Origin: Zeugodacus cucurbitae
Lineage: Eukaryota > Arthropoda > Insecta > Diptera > Tephritidae
DNA: 64,000 nt
NCBI RefSeq assembly: GCF_028554725.1
Contig: NC_071669.1
Coordinates: forward strand, 35,702,001 to 35,766,000
Direction of reading: 5' to 3'
Both the position numbers and the translations under genes were made by a program. Shown piece after piece: positions 15,801-25,100 of the stretch; the stretch's first letter is position 1, and every line of letters starts with the position of its first letter. Below the pieces are notes generated by a model. It did no database searches, had not been told where the DNA came from, and saw only the letters and a program-made list of their open reading frames with translations.

Positions 15801-18800
15801 GGTTGTAACTAGGTATTTACGACTATATATCCAATTAGTTTGACTTCCGTAGTATATTTGTAAATGTTTATGTATGTGTATTAGGGGTAGATTTACTTAC
15901 ACAGACTCATGGTTCATTAACATATACCACCGACAATATCATTTGCATTTCCCTTTTAAATTTACATACACAAATACACACATAAGTAGTGATCCTGTTC
16001 CAGTACTCGTAAACATCATAACCACTAACCACTTCTTTCGTTATGTGTTTGCTTAAATTGTACTCTTCTTCCTAATGATTAGTTCATACTATTTCGTTAT
16101 TAAAACAAATACTTACTCGTATACTCGTGTATTCAATTCGGTACCCGTTCTTAAGTATGTTTGTAATACATTTTTTTAAATACTCAAGAAATATTAAACA
16201 TATACGGTTGAACTAGTTTTGCAATTCATAGCTCAGTTGTAGCGAAGTTATTTGACCATCAGAACTAACGCATCTTATTTTCAACTTTCTTTCTTTCTCT
16301 TTGTTCTATTCATCGCATGTTTGCACCGATACCAACATATGAAATCAATAGTGGATCTAACTAATGGACAACTAACGCCGAACAACAACACTCCTCTTCT
16401 CACTCAGGCTCTCTCAGGTAAGTCTGTACAATTGTAAATACCGTTGCTAATAATAATTAGAAGCTTCGGACGGAGCCGAACAACAGGCATATCACAGTTC
16501 TACCAAGGGTCTTTGTATTATTTCAAAATCTTTATTTTATTGTCGGTCGATTTGACGAACCCTCTAAGATTTCTCCATCCCAGCTGCCCAATTTCTCTTA
16601 GATTAGAGTATTGGGAGCCTTGGAAAGTGTCCCTTTTTAACCGACTAAGAGCTGGGCATTCGCAAAGATAGTGCTCCAGCGGATCTTCATTCTCCTTGCA
16701 CGTACTCCATTCTGCCGATTCTACTATACCAAGGCTCTGCAGGTGGCCATTTAGAGGTAAGTGTCCCGTGATCAAGAATGATAGAAGACAAGATTACGCC
16801 ATTCGTTTACAGTTAACTTTTTTGGGTTTTAATTTCCTGTTGAGTGACGCACTCACGACCCCCAAACACGCGAGCAAAACAAAAAACGAAAGAAAAACTG
16901 ACAAATTGCACGGTAGTACAAAACAATAAAACCAAAACAAAGAGTTGAAGTCAAGGCTAGTGCTTAATTATTATTTAAAATCCTAAGTGAAAAATGTATT
17001 AACGTGAAAAAGAAGTCCGAACAACAAGTACAAACAAGTAAGGAAGGGCTAAGTTCGGGTGTAACCGAACATTTTATTCTCTCGCAATTTACATATTCGT
17101 CATATAACGGGTGATTTTTTTGAGGTTAGGATTTTCATGCATTAGTATTTGACAGATCACGTGGGATTTCAGACATGGTGTCAAAGAGAAAGATGCTCAG
17201 TATGCTTTGACATTTCATCATGAATAGACTTACTAACGAGCAACGCTTGCAAATCATTGAATTTTATTACCAAAATCAGTGTTCGGTTCGAAATGTTTTT
17301 ATCGACAAATTTTGTTCAGCGATGAGGCTCATTTCTGGTTGAATGGCTACGTAAATAAGCAAAATTGCCGCATTTGGGGTGAAGAGCAACCAGAAGCCGT
17401 TCAAGAACTGCCCATGCATCCCGAAAAATGCACTGTTTGGTGTGGTTTGTACGCTGGTGGAATCATTGGACCGTATTTTTTCAAAGATGCTGTTGGACGC
17501 AACGTTACGGTGAATGGCGATCGCTATCGTTCGATGCTAACAAACTTTTTGTTGCCAAAAATGGAAGAACTGAACTTGGTTGACATGTGGTTTCAACAAG
17601 ATGGCGCTACATGCCACACAGCTCGCGATTCTATGGCCATTTTGAGGGAAAACTTCGGAGAACAATTCATCTCAAGAAATGGACCCGTAAGTTGGCCACC
17701 AAGATCATGCGATTTAACGCCTTTAGACTATTTTTTGTGGGGCTACGTCAAGTCTAAAGTCTACAGAAATAAGCCAGCAACTATTCCAGCTTTGGAAGAC
17801 AACATTTCCGAAGAAATTCGGGCTATTCCGGCCGAAATGCTCGAAAAAGTTGCCCAAAATTGGACTTTCCGAATGGACCACCTAAGACGCAGCCGCGGTC
17901 AACATTTAAATGAAATTATCTTCAAAAAGTAAATGTCATGAACCAATCTAACGTTTCAAATAAAGAACCGATGAGATTTTGCAAATTTTATGCGTTTTTT
18001 TTTTTTAAAAAGTTATCAAGCTCTTAAAAAATCACCCTTTATATTGTATAAAGTCCATTGAAAGTTGGATAATATTAGGTTAGAAGCACCGAGGTACTCA
18101 AGTTCGATATATAAACCTATGGTCCGATTTCGGCGATTTTTAGAATGGGGCTGCCACACTATAAACATAGTGTTTGTGCAAAGTTCTGCACCGATATCTT
18201 CACTAGTGCTTACTTTATTTATTGTAAAGTAAACGATTCAGATCGTCTTCAAAGTTCTGGTATATAGGAAGAAGGCGTGGTTGTGAAGCGATTTGGCCTA
18301 TTTTCACAACATATCATTGGGATGTAAGGAAACTATTACAAACCAAGTTTCATTGAAATCGGTCGAGTAGTTCCTGAGATATGGTTTTTGACCAATAAGT
18401 GGGCGACGCTTGAGTGAAAGGGAACTGCGTTCCTCAACCACCTTTTCATTTTTATACTCTTGCAACAAAGTTTCTAAATAATAGAATAAAAGTTTTGTTC
18501 ACATAACGGCTATTTGTAAGTCCTAAAACTAAACGAGTTAGATATAGGGTTATATATACCAAAATGATCAGGGTAACGAGTAAAGTTTAAGTCCAGATGT
18601 CTGCCTGTCCGTCCGTGCAAGCTGTAACTTGAGTAAAAATTGAGATATCTTAATGAAACTTGGAACACGCGTTTCTTGACACCATAGGAAGGTTTGGTTC
18701 GAAGATGGGCGGAATCGGACCACTGCCACGCCCACAAAATGGCGATAACCGAAAACACATAAAGAGCTATAACTAAGCCATAAATTAAGCTAAGAAAGTG

Positions 18801-21800
18801 AAATTTGGTACAAAAGATTGTCCCCGTCCCGCCCCCTACTAAATGTTTTGTATATATCTCGTAAACTACTAAAGTTACATCAACGAAACTCTCAGTAGTC
18901 GGTTTTTTCAGGCATTTCCTTATATAGTCCAAAAATGGAGGAAATCGGATTATAACCACGCCAGTAAGGAAAACCAACAGAACCCTTAAATTTCATATAA
19001 AGAAGGCGCAGAAGAGCTGCACTCAAAATGATATACAAAATTTTAAATGGGCGTGGTTTGGTTTGTACTATTTTCCTTGCATCTCAATGAAATGTTGTGA
19101 AAATATGCCAAATCGGTTCACAACCACGCCTACTTCCTATATACCAGAACTTTGAAGTCGATCTGAATAGTTTACTTTACAATATGTTAAGTAAGCACTA
19201 TCGGATATCGGAACAGAACTTTGCACATATACTGCATTTATAATGTGGCAGCCCCTTTATGAAAATCGGACAATCGGTTTTCAAGGCAACATATATCGAA
19301 TATGAGGACCTCAGAGCTTCGAATAAATTGTTTAACGAAAATATAGGTGCGTCTCTCAGATATTTTGAAGAAATTCAGAGGGAATATTTTTCTTCTAATA
19401 ATATGTATCGGAGGAATGAGTGAAATCATGTCATAACTACCTTTAGCCCCATGTACCTAATGTTAGGGGGTTGAAACTTTCAATGGATTTTATATCATAC
19501 GCTATGACGAATATGTGGTCAAATTGTGTGTTATATTAATAAAATTAAATAAATAAATTGCGAGAATATAAAATGTTCAGTTACACCCGAACTTAACCCT
19601 TCCTTACTTTTCTTCCATGCCTATATGACCACGTACAGAGTTGATATTAACAGAGCTTTCTACTGCTAGTCTATTGATTAATTATTAAAATTCTGTTTGG
19701 CTATGCACAGAAAAGTTGATTGACCTGTTAGTTAGAGTGTAAGCCCCCTTAGCGCCTTCCCTTAATCCGACAATTTCGATCTGAAAGACCGAATTGTAGC
19801 CGTTTAGTTTGAGCTGCCTTCTACATATGGGTTTTTACAGAAGAATACTGTTTCCATATTTTGTTTGTGTGTTGTACTCATATATTGTATATGCTTTGAG
19901 TTTTCTTTCCTTCATGAGCTCGACTCTTTGTACGTTATGTAGACTCTCACTCTATTAAGGGTACCCAATTTTTTACAGGATGAACTAGTTACTACTCAAT
20001 ACTGATATAAGAATGTATGTTTATTTTCAGTGATGAACAACTATCAAGCTGCCGCTGCAGCAGCCCATAGCTTTGGACCCTCCGCTTCTCCACACACTGC
20101 GACCACACGGCAAGGGTTCCCTTCGACCAACTCTCCTGGGCCCACCATTGACATGTACAGCTCAACTGCTGCCGACAACGTTGGATATGTACAGGCAACA
20201 AGCCCACAGCCTTCTGGATTTCCCATAGCTGTGAGTCGGGCGCCATTAAACTATAGCCCGGTAAGTAAAATGAGAGCATTAATTATTAGAGGATATCCAA
20301 AACAATTATAAATGATTTTCTATAATTTTTTTAAAATTAACTGATGCCGCGAAACAAATAGTTAATTTTTCTAAGGAATGCGTTTTTAACTTTTGAAAAT
20401 CATGAAAATAACTACGTACTTGTGCAACCACTTTTCTGTCCATTTTGCCGTTTCGAGCATTTCAAAGCATTCATAATAATTTTAAAAATATCTAATTCAA
20501 GTAAACAAGATTACTTCTTTGAACTTTTAAACTTCTGTGTATTATCTTCATGTTCCACACAACTAATTAAATATATTCAGATAACTTAGTTGCGTAATTA
20601 ATATCCTATATTTAACAGATTTAAAATCGTATATTATTTAGTTATTTTCGAAATATTTATATATTTTTCATATACAATTTTGTTGGTCAGTCATACAAAA
20701 TATTTCACAATTATTAAATGAAAGTTCTATTGCTTTCTCTTTTACTCTACTTCTTTCTTTTCTTCTTTTGCTTTGCACAGATATATTCGTTGAACTTTGC
20801 GATGGCTAACATATAAAATGAATAAGACTGATTAACCAACAAAACATAGTAAGAAATTTAAGCTGTTGCACAAGGTAGGCAAACTCTAAAGCTGATATAA
20901 AAATTTAGAAAATTTTTTTATTTTCTTATTTCAATAATGCATTAAAATAAAATTCGTACCCTTAATTTGCATAAGTATTTACATATGTATGTAGTAACAG
21001 AATTTTTCGAAAGACAATATCAGGAAAAGTACTCTTCTCCAAAAAAATGAAACCATATAATAATCCTGAACTCATATATTGAACGACAGTTATCTTGTTT
21101 GTTGTTCGAAGATTTTGGATGTAGTTGTTCGAAACGTTTTCCAAATAATTGAGCGTCAGTCGCCAATGATCCGAAGTTATAATTAATCTGACTTTCCCTG
21201 TAAGCAGATGACCGACTTCTTCTACTACTAATACCAACAGCTATCACTTCGGATACTCTCAGAACTGAACAGCACTTGCCAATTTTTTTTTTAAATTTCT
21301 CGATCCAATGCTCTAAGCAACAATATATTCCATCGAATATTTCTGTAACGATCACAATACATGATCGAATATCAATACGAAATTTGCACTATCTAAGTAT
21401 AAGAAGTGTATAATGAAAGAATATACATATAATATTAATCCTTTAGTTTGAATTGCACATGCAATCCAAATGTAAACTTGTGAACAAATTTGAAATATTT
21501 ATGATACCTCCTTTAAAGTTTTTTAGAATACATATTTTTCACCTTCAAGAAAAAAGAAATATAAATTAACGGGATGTTAATAGATTTTGCTTCTTGTTCA
21601 GAATGGGTTGAGGCGTTCAACCGCCAAGAGTTTTATTCACTTCCTTCAAAAATCGAACTTCAATGCTATTAATCACAGCAAAAATTACACTTTCTAATAG
21701 TAGTTTTCTTCTGATCCCGCCCATTTTCGATGCGTCCATTCCAGTGCTTTCTCTCTTTCAGATGTGAACATAGAGTGATTAAAGCACTGCGCAAAAGCGA

Positions 21801-22125
21801 TGGATTGCTTCTGTGTCGTAACTCAAAACTGACTAAATTTTAAATATTTCTGGAAAGCCAAGACAAATAAAATAGATAAGAGGTTATCTATGATATTCCT
21901 CTGAATTTAATGAAAATAATTATGTAATATTTCTTTTATATTTATATAAACTAAACAATAAATTTTCTTTTTTCTCTTTCTATTTTAATCTCCCCTGTCA
22001 TTCATTCTTCAACTTTATTGTTACACTGCTCTCCCCTTCATACTGTATGCGTGGCGTACATCTTTTCGCGTGTCTATTCACAGGGACCACTGATTCCTGC
22101 GGCCTTTACAAATGGTTACCATTAA
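822..22125 (+). CDS. Rbp6: Musashi-family RNA-binding protein, 3' half (five exons)
   Basis: Coding exons are 822-857, 2511-2594, 16352-16417, 20031-20260 and 22084-22125 (TAA at 22123-22125). Each is bounded by AG and GT. The splice phases are 1, 1, 1 and 0, and all junctions keep one frame. The joined reading has an NIMWGLGTLPDGFPAAAY stretch, then GRGYSGYPSFGLPYPA, an alanine run, NSPGPTIDMY, SPQPSGF and a final GPLIPAAFTNGYH. This matches the order and C-terminal signature of vertebrate MSI1/MSI2 (SPGP, ASPQP, then GPLI-TAFTNGYH), so the family call is strong. Musashi proteins bind RNA through two N-terminal RRMs and control translation; those RRM exons would lie before the window. Rbp6 is preferred over the paralogue msi because the fly protein closest to vertebrate Musashi is Rbp6, but I cannot align them here. 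Intron lengths are 1653, 13757, 3613 and 1823 bp. Confidence 0.88.
858..2510 (+). other. Rbp6 intron, no other feature seen
   Basis: Starts GTAAGT at 858 and ends ATTTAACAG at 2510. The content is AT-rich. The short open frames inside show no recognisable protein. Confidence 0.6.
3136..4590 (+). repeat. DINE/HINE-like repeat copy 1, split by a MITE
   Basis: It begins with the family head (GGAGGGCTATGTTCGGGTGT, then CCGAACATTTGATACTCTCG). It passes through the family body and the GGACGGACAGACAGA tract near 3963 to the ATAACCCTATA motif, and ends in a degraded hairpin tail (CATATTGCGAGTGTAATATT, 4571-4590). A 517-bp MITE at 4036-4552 interrupts it just before the tail. The head is diverged, so this is an older copy lying in the long Rbp6 intron. 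Confidence 0.75.
4036..4552. mobile_element. pogo/Tigger-like MITE, 517 bp
   Basis: Inverted ends: the left starts CAGTAGTTTTCCGAAATAAC and the reverse complement of the right starts CAGTAGTTTTTCGAAATAAT, with about two mismatches in 22 bp. The ends are flanked by TA on both sides (CTATA|CAGTAG and CTACTG|TATA). Ends beginning CAG and a TA target are typical of pogo-type Tc1/mariner elements. The interior is AT-rich, repeats TTCGTTA-type motifs and has no transposase. It inserted into repeat copy 1. Confidence 0.75.
4593..5950. other. Rbp6 intron, nothing recognised
   Basis: AT-rich sequence with only short open frames and no recognisable repeat or gene. Confidence 0.5.
5951..6039 (+). CDS. 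Candidate alternative last exon of Rbp6 (28 residues plus stop)
   Basis: A pyrimidine-rich tract ends in CAG at 5950. The following sequence, entered in the phase left by the exon at 2511-2594 (one G carried over), reads AGVMSVVPDNRILIGDY followed by a Met/Thr-rich tail and stops at TAA 6037-6039. The block is clearly more GC-rich than its surroundings and sits alone in the 13.8-kb intron. The peptide matches no family I know. It could instead be a conserved non-coding element or chance. The minus strand also has an open reading here, which weakens the case. Confidence 0.35.
6690..7262. other. Unclassified GC-richer block in Rbp6 intron
   Basis: The part 6700-6960 stands out from its AT-rich surroundings. 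It holds a perfect 9-bp inverted repeat, GATTACTCC at about 6771 and GGAGTAATC at about 6910. It looks like a piece of an old mobile element, but no protein or terminal repeat was identified. The rest is AT-rich. Confidence 0.3.
7288..7450 (-). pseudogene. Coding-like fragment, unrecognised (possible transposon scrap)
   Basis: Read on the minus strand, one frame gives about 50 residues of protein-like sequence, including NELLEILKTDGEVPPSKETL and IEYIGPSKPPDVRAFISRRA. It starts after stops near 7455 and ends at a stop near 7290. The composition (charged residues, a helix-like start, Pro-rich linkers) is unlike random translation of AT-rich DNA. I cannot name the family. A decayed transposase or host-gene pseudogene is the likely explanation. 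Confidence 0.35.
8220..8437 (+). CDS. Candidate alternative last exon of Rbp6 (about 72 residues)
   Basis: A pyrimidine-rich tract (8196-8217) ends in TAG at 8219. Entered with the G left by the exon at 2511-2594, the frame runs open for 72 codons to TAA at 8435-8437. It begins GLTICGIGRSFGACSS, continues with a Gly/Ser/Arg-rich piece, GYQHQAALTLPLTTALTRTA, and a short hydrophobic end. The GC content of the first 180 bases is near one half against roughly one third around it, as expected for coding sequence. Internal GT dinucleotides (for example 8242 and 8279) could also make it an internal exon. No recognised domain is present; low-complexity tails are typical of Musashi C-termini. Confidence 0.4.
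8438..12220. other. Rbp6 intron, mostly featureless
   Basis: Directly after the candidate exon, 8440-8700 stays moderately GC-rich and could be its 3' UTR. A CA-repeat tract lies at about 9770-9786. A second GC-richer island at about 10840-11080 has no open frame I recognise and might be a regulatory element. The rest is AT-rich with nothing supported. Confidence 0.4.
12225..12420 (-). pseudogene. Tc1-like transposase remnant
   Basis: On the minus strand the reading VILNEKLVQFSEEYMP is followed by WIFQQDNAPIHNVRLVK. This is the classic Tc1 block around the second catalytic Asp (QQDNAP-H). After a deletion of about 20 codons that removes the third catalytic residue, ENVWRWLT follows at about 12232-12254, the usual block just after the DLNPIE motif. 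Stops and the deletion show it is dead. It lies in the long Rbp6 intron. Confidence 0.8.
12425..15266. other. Rbp6 intron, nothing firm
   Basis: A 78-codon open frame at 12783-13019 has no recognisable protein and could be part of the decayed Tc1 region. CATA microsatellites occur near 13508 and 13620. No other feature was recognised. Confidence 0.4.
15269..15407. mobile_element. Short MITE, 139 bp, with perfect terminal inverted repeats
   Basis: The left end CAGTTGAACTTCCATAACTC (then GAA) is exactly repeated in inverse at the right end (GAGTTATGGAAGTTCAACTG), with TA dinucleotides flanking both ends (15267-15268 and 15408-15409). The CAGT start and TA target fit a pogo/Tigger-type Tc1/mariner MITE. 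The arms are about 23 bp and the interior is non-coding. It is in the long Rbp6 intron. Confidence 0.85.
15410..16351 (+). other. End of long Rbp6 intron
   Basis: AT-rich with short open frames only. It ends at the acceptor GAAATCAATAG (16341-16351). Confidence 0.5.
16455..16790 (-). pseudogene. 3' fragment of an I/LOA-type LINE (RNase H-side C-terminus)
   Basis: An open minus-strand frame (16518-16775) reads TGHLPLNGHLQSLGIVESAE, then a Cys/His cluster (STCKENEDPLEHYLCECPAL) and a basic tail. This is the usual C-terminal end of the polyprotein of RNase-H-bearing non-LTR retrotransposons (TGH-LN-HL, then C..C.H..C.CPAL). Only the last 85 or so codons are present, so it is 5'-truncated. It starts about 40 bp after the Rbp6 donor at 16418. 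Confidence 0.75.
17034..18448 (+). repeat. DINE/HINE-like repeat copy 2, truncated, split by mariner
   Basis: It starts with the family head (ACAAGTAAGGAAGGGCTAAG, then the GTTCGGGTGTAACCGAAC palindrome and ATTTTATTCTCTCGCAATTT). The mariner-like insertion at 17107-18039 follows. The body then resumes at AAGTCCATTGAAAGTTGGAT and runs to about 18440, losing its tail where the inverted copy 3 begins. Without the insertion it is roughly 480 bp. It lies in Rbp6 intron 16418-20030. Confidence 0.8.
17107..18039 (+). mobile_element. Internally deleted mariner-like element, 933 bp (copy 1)
   Basis: The ends are ACGGGTGATTTTTT at the left and, inverted, AAGGGTGATTTTTT at the right, with TA duplications at 17105-17106 and 18040-18041. 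The native start ATG at 17220 gives MNRLTNEQRLQIIEFYYQNQ; after about 27 codons the reading is joined out of frame to the catalytic half (17279-17932, 217 codons). The catalytic half has LFSDEAHFW (first Asp), WFQQDGATCHTA (second) and WPPRSCDLTPLDYF (third), with 36 residues between the second and third Asp by my count. So it is a D,D,D Tc1/mariner-superfamily transposase lacking most of its DNA-binding half. It cannot make an intact enzyme and would need transposase in trans. Confidence 0.9.
18449..19609 (-). repeat. DINE/HINE-like repeat copy 3, near full length, inverted
   Basis: The tail hairpin is at the left (TTTATACTCTTGCAACAAAG, 18451-18470), followed by the GTTCACATAACGGC and ATAGGGTTATATATACCAAA motifs, the CCTGTCCGTCCGTG tract and the body. 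The head is at the right (GCGAGAATATAAAATGTTCA, then CACCCGAACTTAACCCTTCC) up to about 19609. It is opposed to copy 2, so the pair forms a large imperfect inverted repeat in the Rbp6 intron. Open frames inside, such as 18510-18977, are readings of the repeat and not genes. Confidence 0.8.
20231..20260 (+). other. Rbp6: Alternative 5' splice site in Rbp6 penultimate exon
   Basis: Two good donors lie 30 nt apart: GTGAGT at 20231 and GTAAGT at 20261. Both leave phase 0, so both join in frame to the last exon at 22084. The long form inserts ten residues (VSRAPLNYSP) before GPLIPAAF. The short form joins FPIA directly to GPLIPAAF, which resembles the vertebrate spacing. Use of the two sites is inferred from sequence only. 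Confidence 0.5.
20261..22083 (+). other. Last Rbp6 intron
   Basis: Starts GTAAGT and ends TGTCTATTCACAG. AT-rich. A 111-codon minus-strand open frame at 21020-21355 has no recognisable protein. A pyrimidine-rich stretch (about 21960-22030) precedes the acceptor. Confidence 0.6.
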
Positions 22126-25100
22126 ACATTGGCGTTGGATTGCAAAAATTACTACATTAGCAGCAACAACAATATAAAAACCGCAGTTATCAGTTAAAAC
22201 AACTAATACCGTTATTGGATGCAGCATGCAGTCGAAGAGACAGGAGAAGGTGGAGAAGTTACCAAAAATCAACACAAAAATAATACACCAAATACATACA
22301 TACATATATACAAATATACATACTAATATTAATAATAAATGAAGTTTATAAATGAATAAGTGGAAAGCAAACAAGCCTACAAGCAAATAGCAAACAGAAA
22401 TAAATTAATATTTATTAAAATACATACAAATACATATATGAAGATATACATATATACTTATGTAAAATGTGTATGTGTATGTAGAATATATTTATATTTA
22501 AGGATATGCAGATACACAGTCACATATCCGTTTAAGCACAATTATTGCGTCTGTATGTAGGAGAAGCAATGAGTACACAAACAACCACAATTCTTTTTTT
22601 ATGTTCTCTGTTATATTGAATTGCAATACAAAGTTTGTATTTTGATATTTGAAAAAAGAAAACCACATTTACACTCTTGCTTCAGTTCAAACTAAGCAAA
22701 GTTATTAAAATAGATACAGCAACAAAATACCATTGGCAATTGCGTTGTGAAATGAAAACTGACGAAGAAAGACGCGAAATACACCTACATATACATATGT
22801 ACGTACATGAATAACGGCCAAATATACGCATTAACAGTAACAAAATATCAGAGGCAAAATCAAAAACTTACCCACTAATATTAAATGGCCTTCGACAGTG
22901 ATGAAAGTAGCGTTTAATTATAGTCAAATTTAAAGCATCTGTTGTTGATCATTTATTGATTGTGTAAATTCGAAATCGTTTGCAAATGCACTGATTACTG
23001 AGGAAGCAATTGCGATGCGGTTTTCTAAGCTGGCTTTGCCTTTACGAAAGCTTTCAATTAATAGAAATCATAGCAAAAACGACTTATCTAATAATGCTTT
23101 TCCAAAACAACTTATCTTTGGGTAATTTCATTAATTTTTATGATATGAAATGTTTAAAACTATTGTAAGACCCACGAAGGTCAAATCTTAAAGCAAGCCA
23201 CAATTTGGAATTGAAGCTCGAACAACTGCTTCATCAAGTGTTTTGGATTAAATGAGCTGCAAAGCTTCCTTTATTTTGGCTTTTTAAAGTAAATTTTTAC
23301 TTCTTATCTTATTAATTCAAAGTATTTAATCTCGTTTCAAATCCTTAAGATGACAATTTTCCAGCACAAAAAATGGATACTACAATACTTTTTGTATTTT
23401 ATCAATCTTGCTATTGGATGAGACACAATATAAATAAACAGGGTAACACATGAAAAATTATTTCGAATTTTGTAATTTTTTTTAAAAGAAAGTACTCGAT
23501 CGTTTATTTTTCACAAAAATATTGAAAAATAACGGAGTTATATGCTGTCTTCGGAGGTGCCAAACAAAAAAGTTACCCAACTGCTGACATGATTCCGGCC
23601 AAATAAGTAGCTGAAACAAAAAAATTCAAAAAGGTTATTTAAGTTGAAAATATTTCCTACACAATGACCTACGGTTTTTGAAAAATATCAAAAATTAACG
23701 AAATGGCGTAGTTCTGAAAAAATGTCTTTTTTAATGCCAAATTGACAATTTCAAACAAATCAAAAAGTAGGCCATTGTATAGTATACATATATTCAATAA
23801 TACCCAGTTTAAATTTGAAGTCAATCGATAAATTTCTCGTTGTGTTACGATGTCAACAATTTTGAGAAATGACGTTTCGAGAAAAACGCGTTTAAAGTTT
23901 CTGTCAAAGCTGTCATTCAAAAACTATTCAAGATACGACCTTACCGCTTTCACAAGATATTTTTGAAAGTATAAACTATCAAATAAGCAAATAAAAAAAA
24001 GATATTCAATTATATGCTAGCGCCCTTTCGATGTCTTTTAAATTTAAATTGGTTTCAGTTCACACAAACTTTTTTGAACTTCCATTTATTACTTAAAATC
24101 TGTATGCTTAAAACACCGCCATCACAACGAAATTGTAGAAGTCAGTTTGGAAACCCCGAAGTCCTTCAATTCTAAGATTCTCTTGGAAGCGTGTCAATGA
24201 GTCCTATGTAATTTGCCAAAACAATGCTCCCTCTTTCAAATTTTGGAGTGGCCATTTTACAAACGTACACATAAATATATGTATACATTTGTATGTAATT
24301 ACATACAACAGGCATATACTATTAAAACAATAAACAAAATACTTTAACGCAACAATAACTACCATAATTGAAACTTTATTGAAATAAAACGCAGCCAACC
24401 AACCGCCATTGCCCTGCGTGAAAGTCATTGGCGACACATACAAAAAAAAAACAAATAATAACAAAAAGAACAACAACAACAAGAACAAAATGCAATTAAA
24501 TCCTAGCGTTGCATTTGCACCTCCAACAGAAACTGAGTGCGCAATGGAACACTTGCTTTATACTACCTACAACCAAAACAAAAACAATATTTATGTATAT
24601 GCAAACATAAATGTGAAAAGAACAAACCTAGTGGTAATAATTTAAAACACCAATTTTAATAGTGCGGCACTTCATACATACATACTTACAATAAAAATTA
24701 AATATATTAAAAACATTAATTAATGAACTTATATATATATACATACATACATATGTGAGGATTATTTAAAAAAGCAAAAAAAATACAAAAAACAAACAAA
24801 AAATGCAAACAAAACAAAACATAAAATGAGCATTAACTAAAACAAATATACAAAACAGAAGAATATTTAAATACAATTACACTTTATATGTACAAGTATA
24901 GAAAATAAATAATAAGGACAACAGCGATATGTACGAGTGTCAAGTTTCATGCAGGTGAAACAAATCGGTGCACAAATTACAAACGACGACTAACAACATA
25001 CATACGTACTGAGAGAAGGAAAGGAATCCGGAAATAAGAAATGAAAATCTCTACTCCTACACACACACATACAAAAGGTGCAATAAAAGTAGAAACTGAA

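Noticed and set aside
18510..18977. 155-codon minus-strand open frame
   Set aside because: Lies inside repeat copy 3. Similar peptides appear in copies 4, 6, 7 and 9 only because the repeat sequence is shared; stops differ between copies.
21020..21355. 111-codon minus-strand open frame in the last Rbp6 intron
   Set aside because: No recognisable domain, no clear splice or promoter context, and an overlapping alternative frame of similar length.
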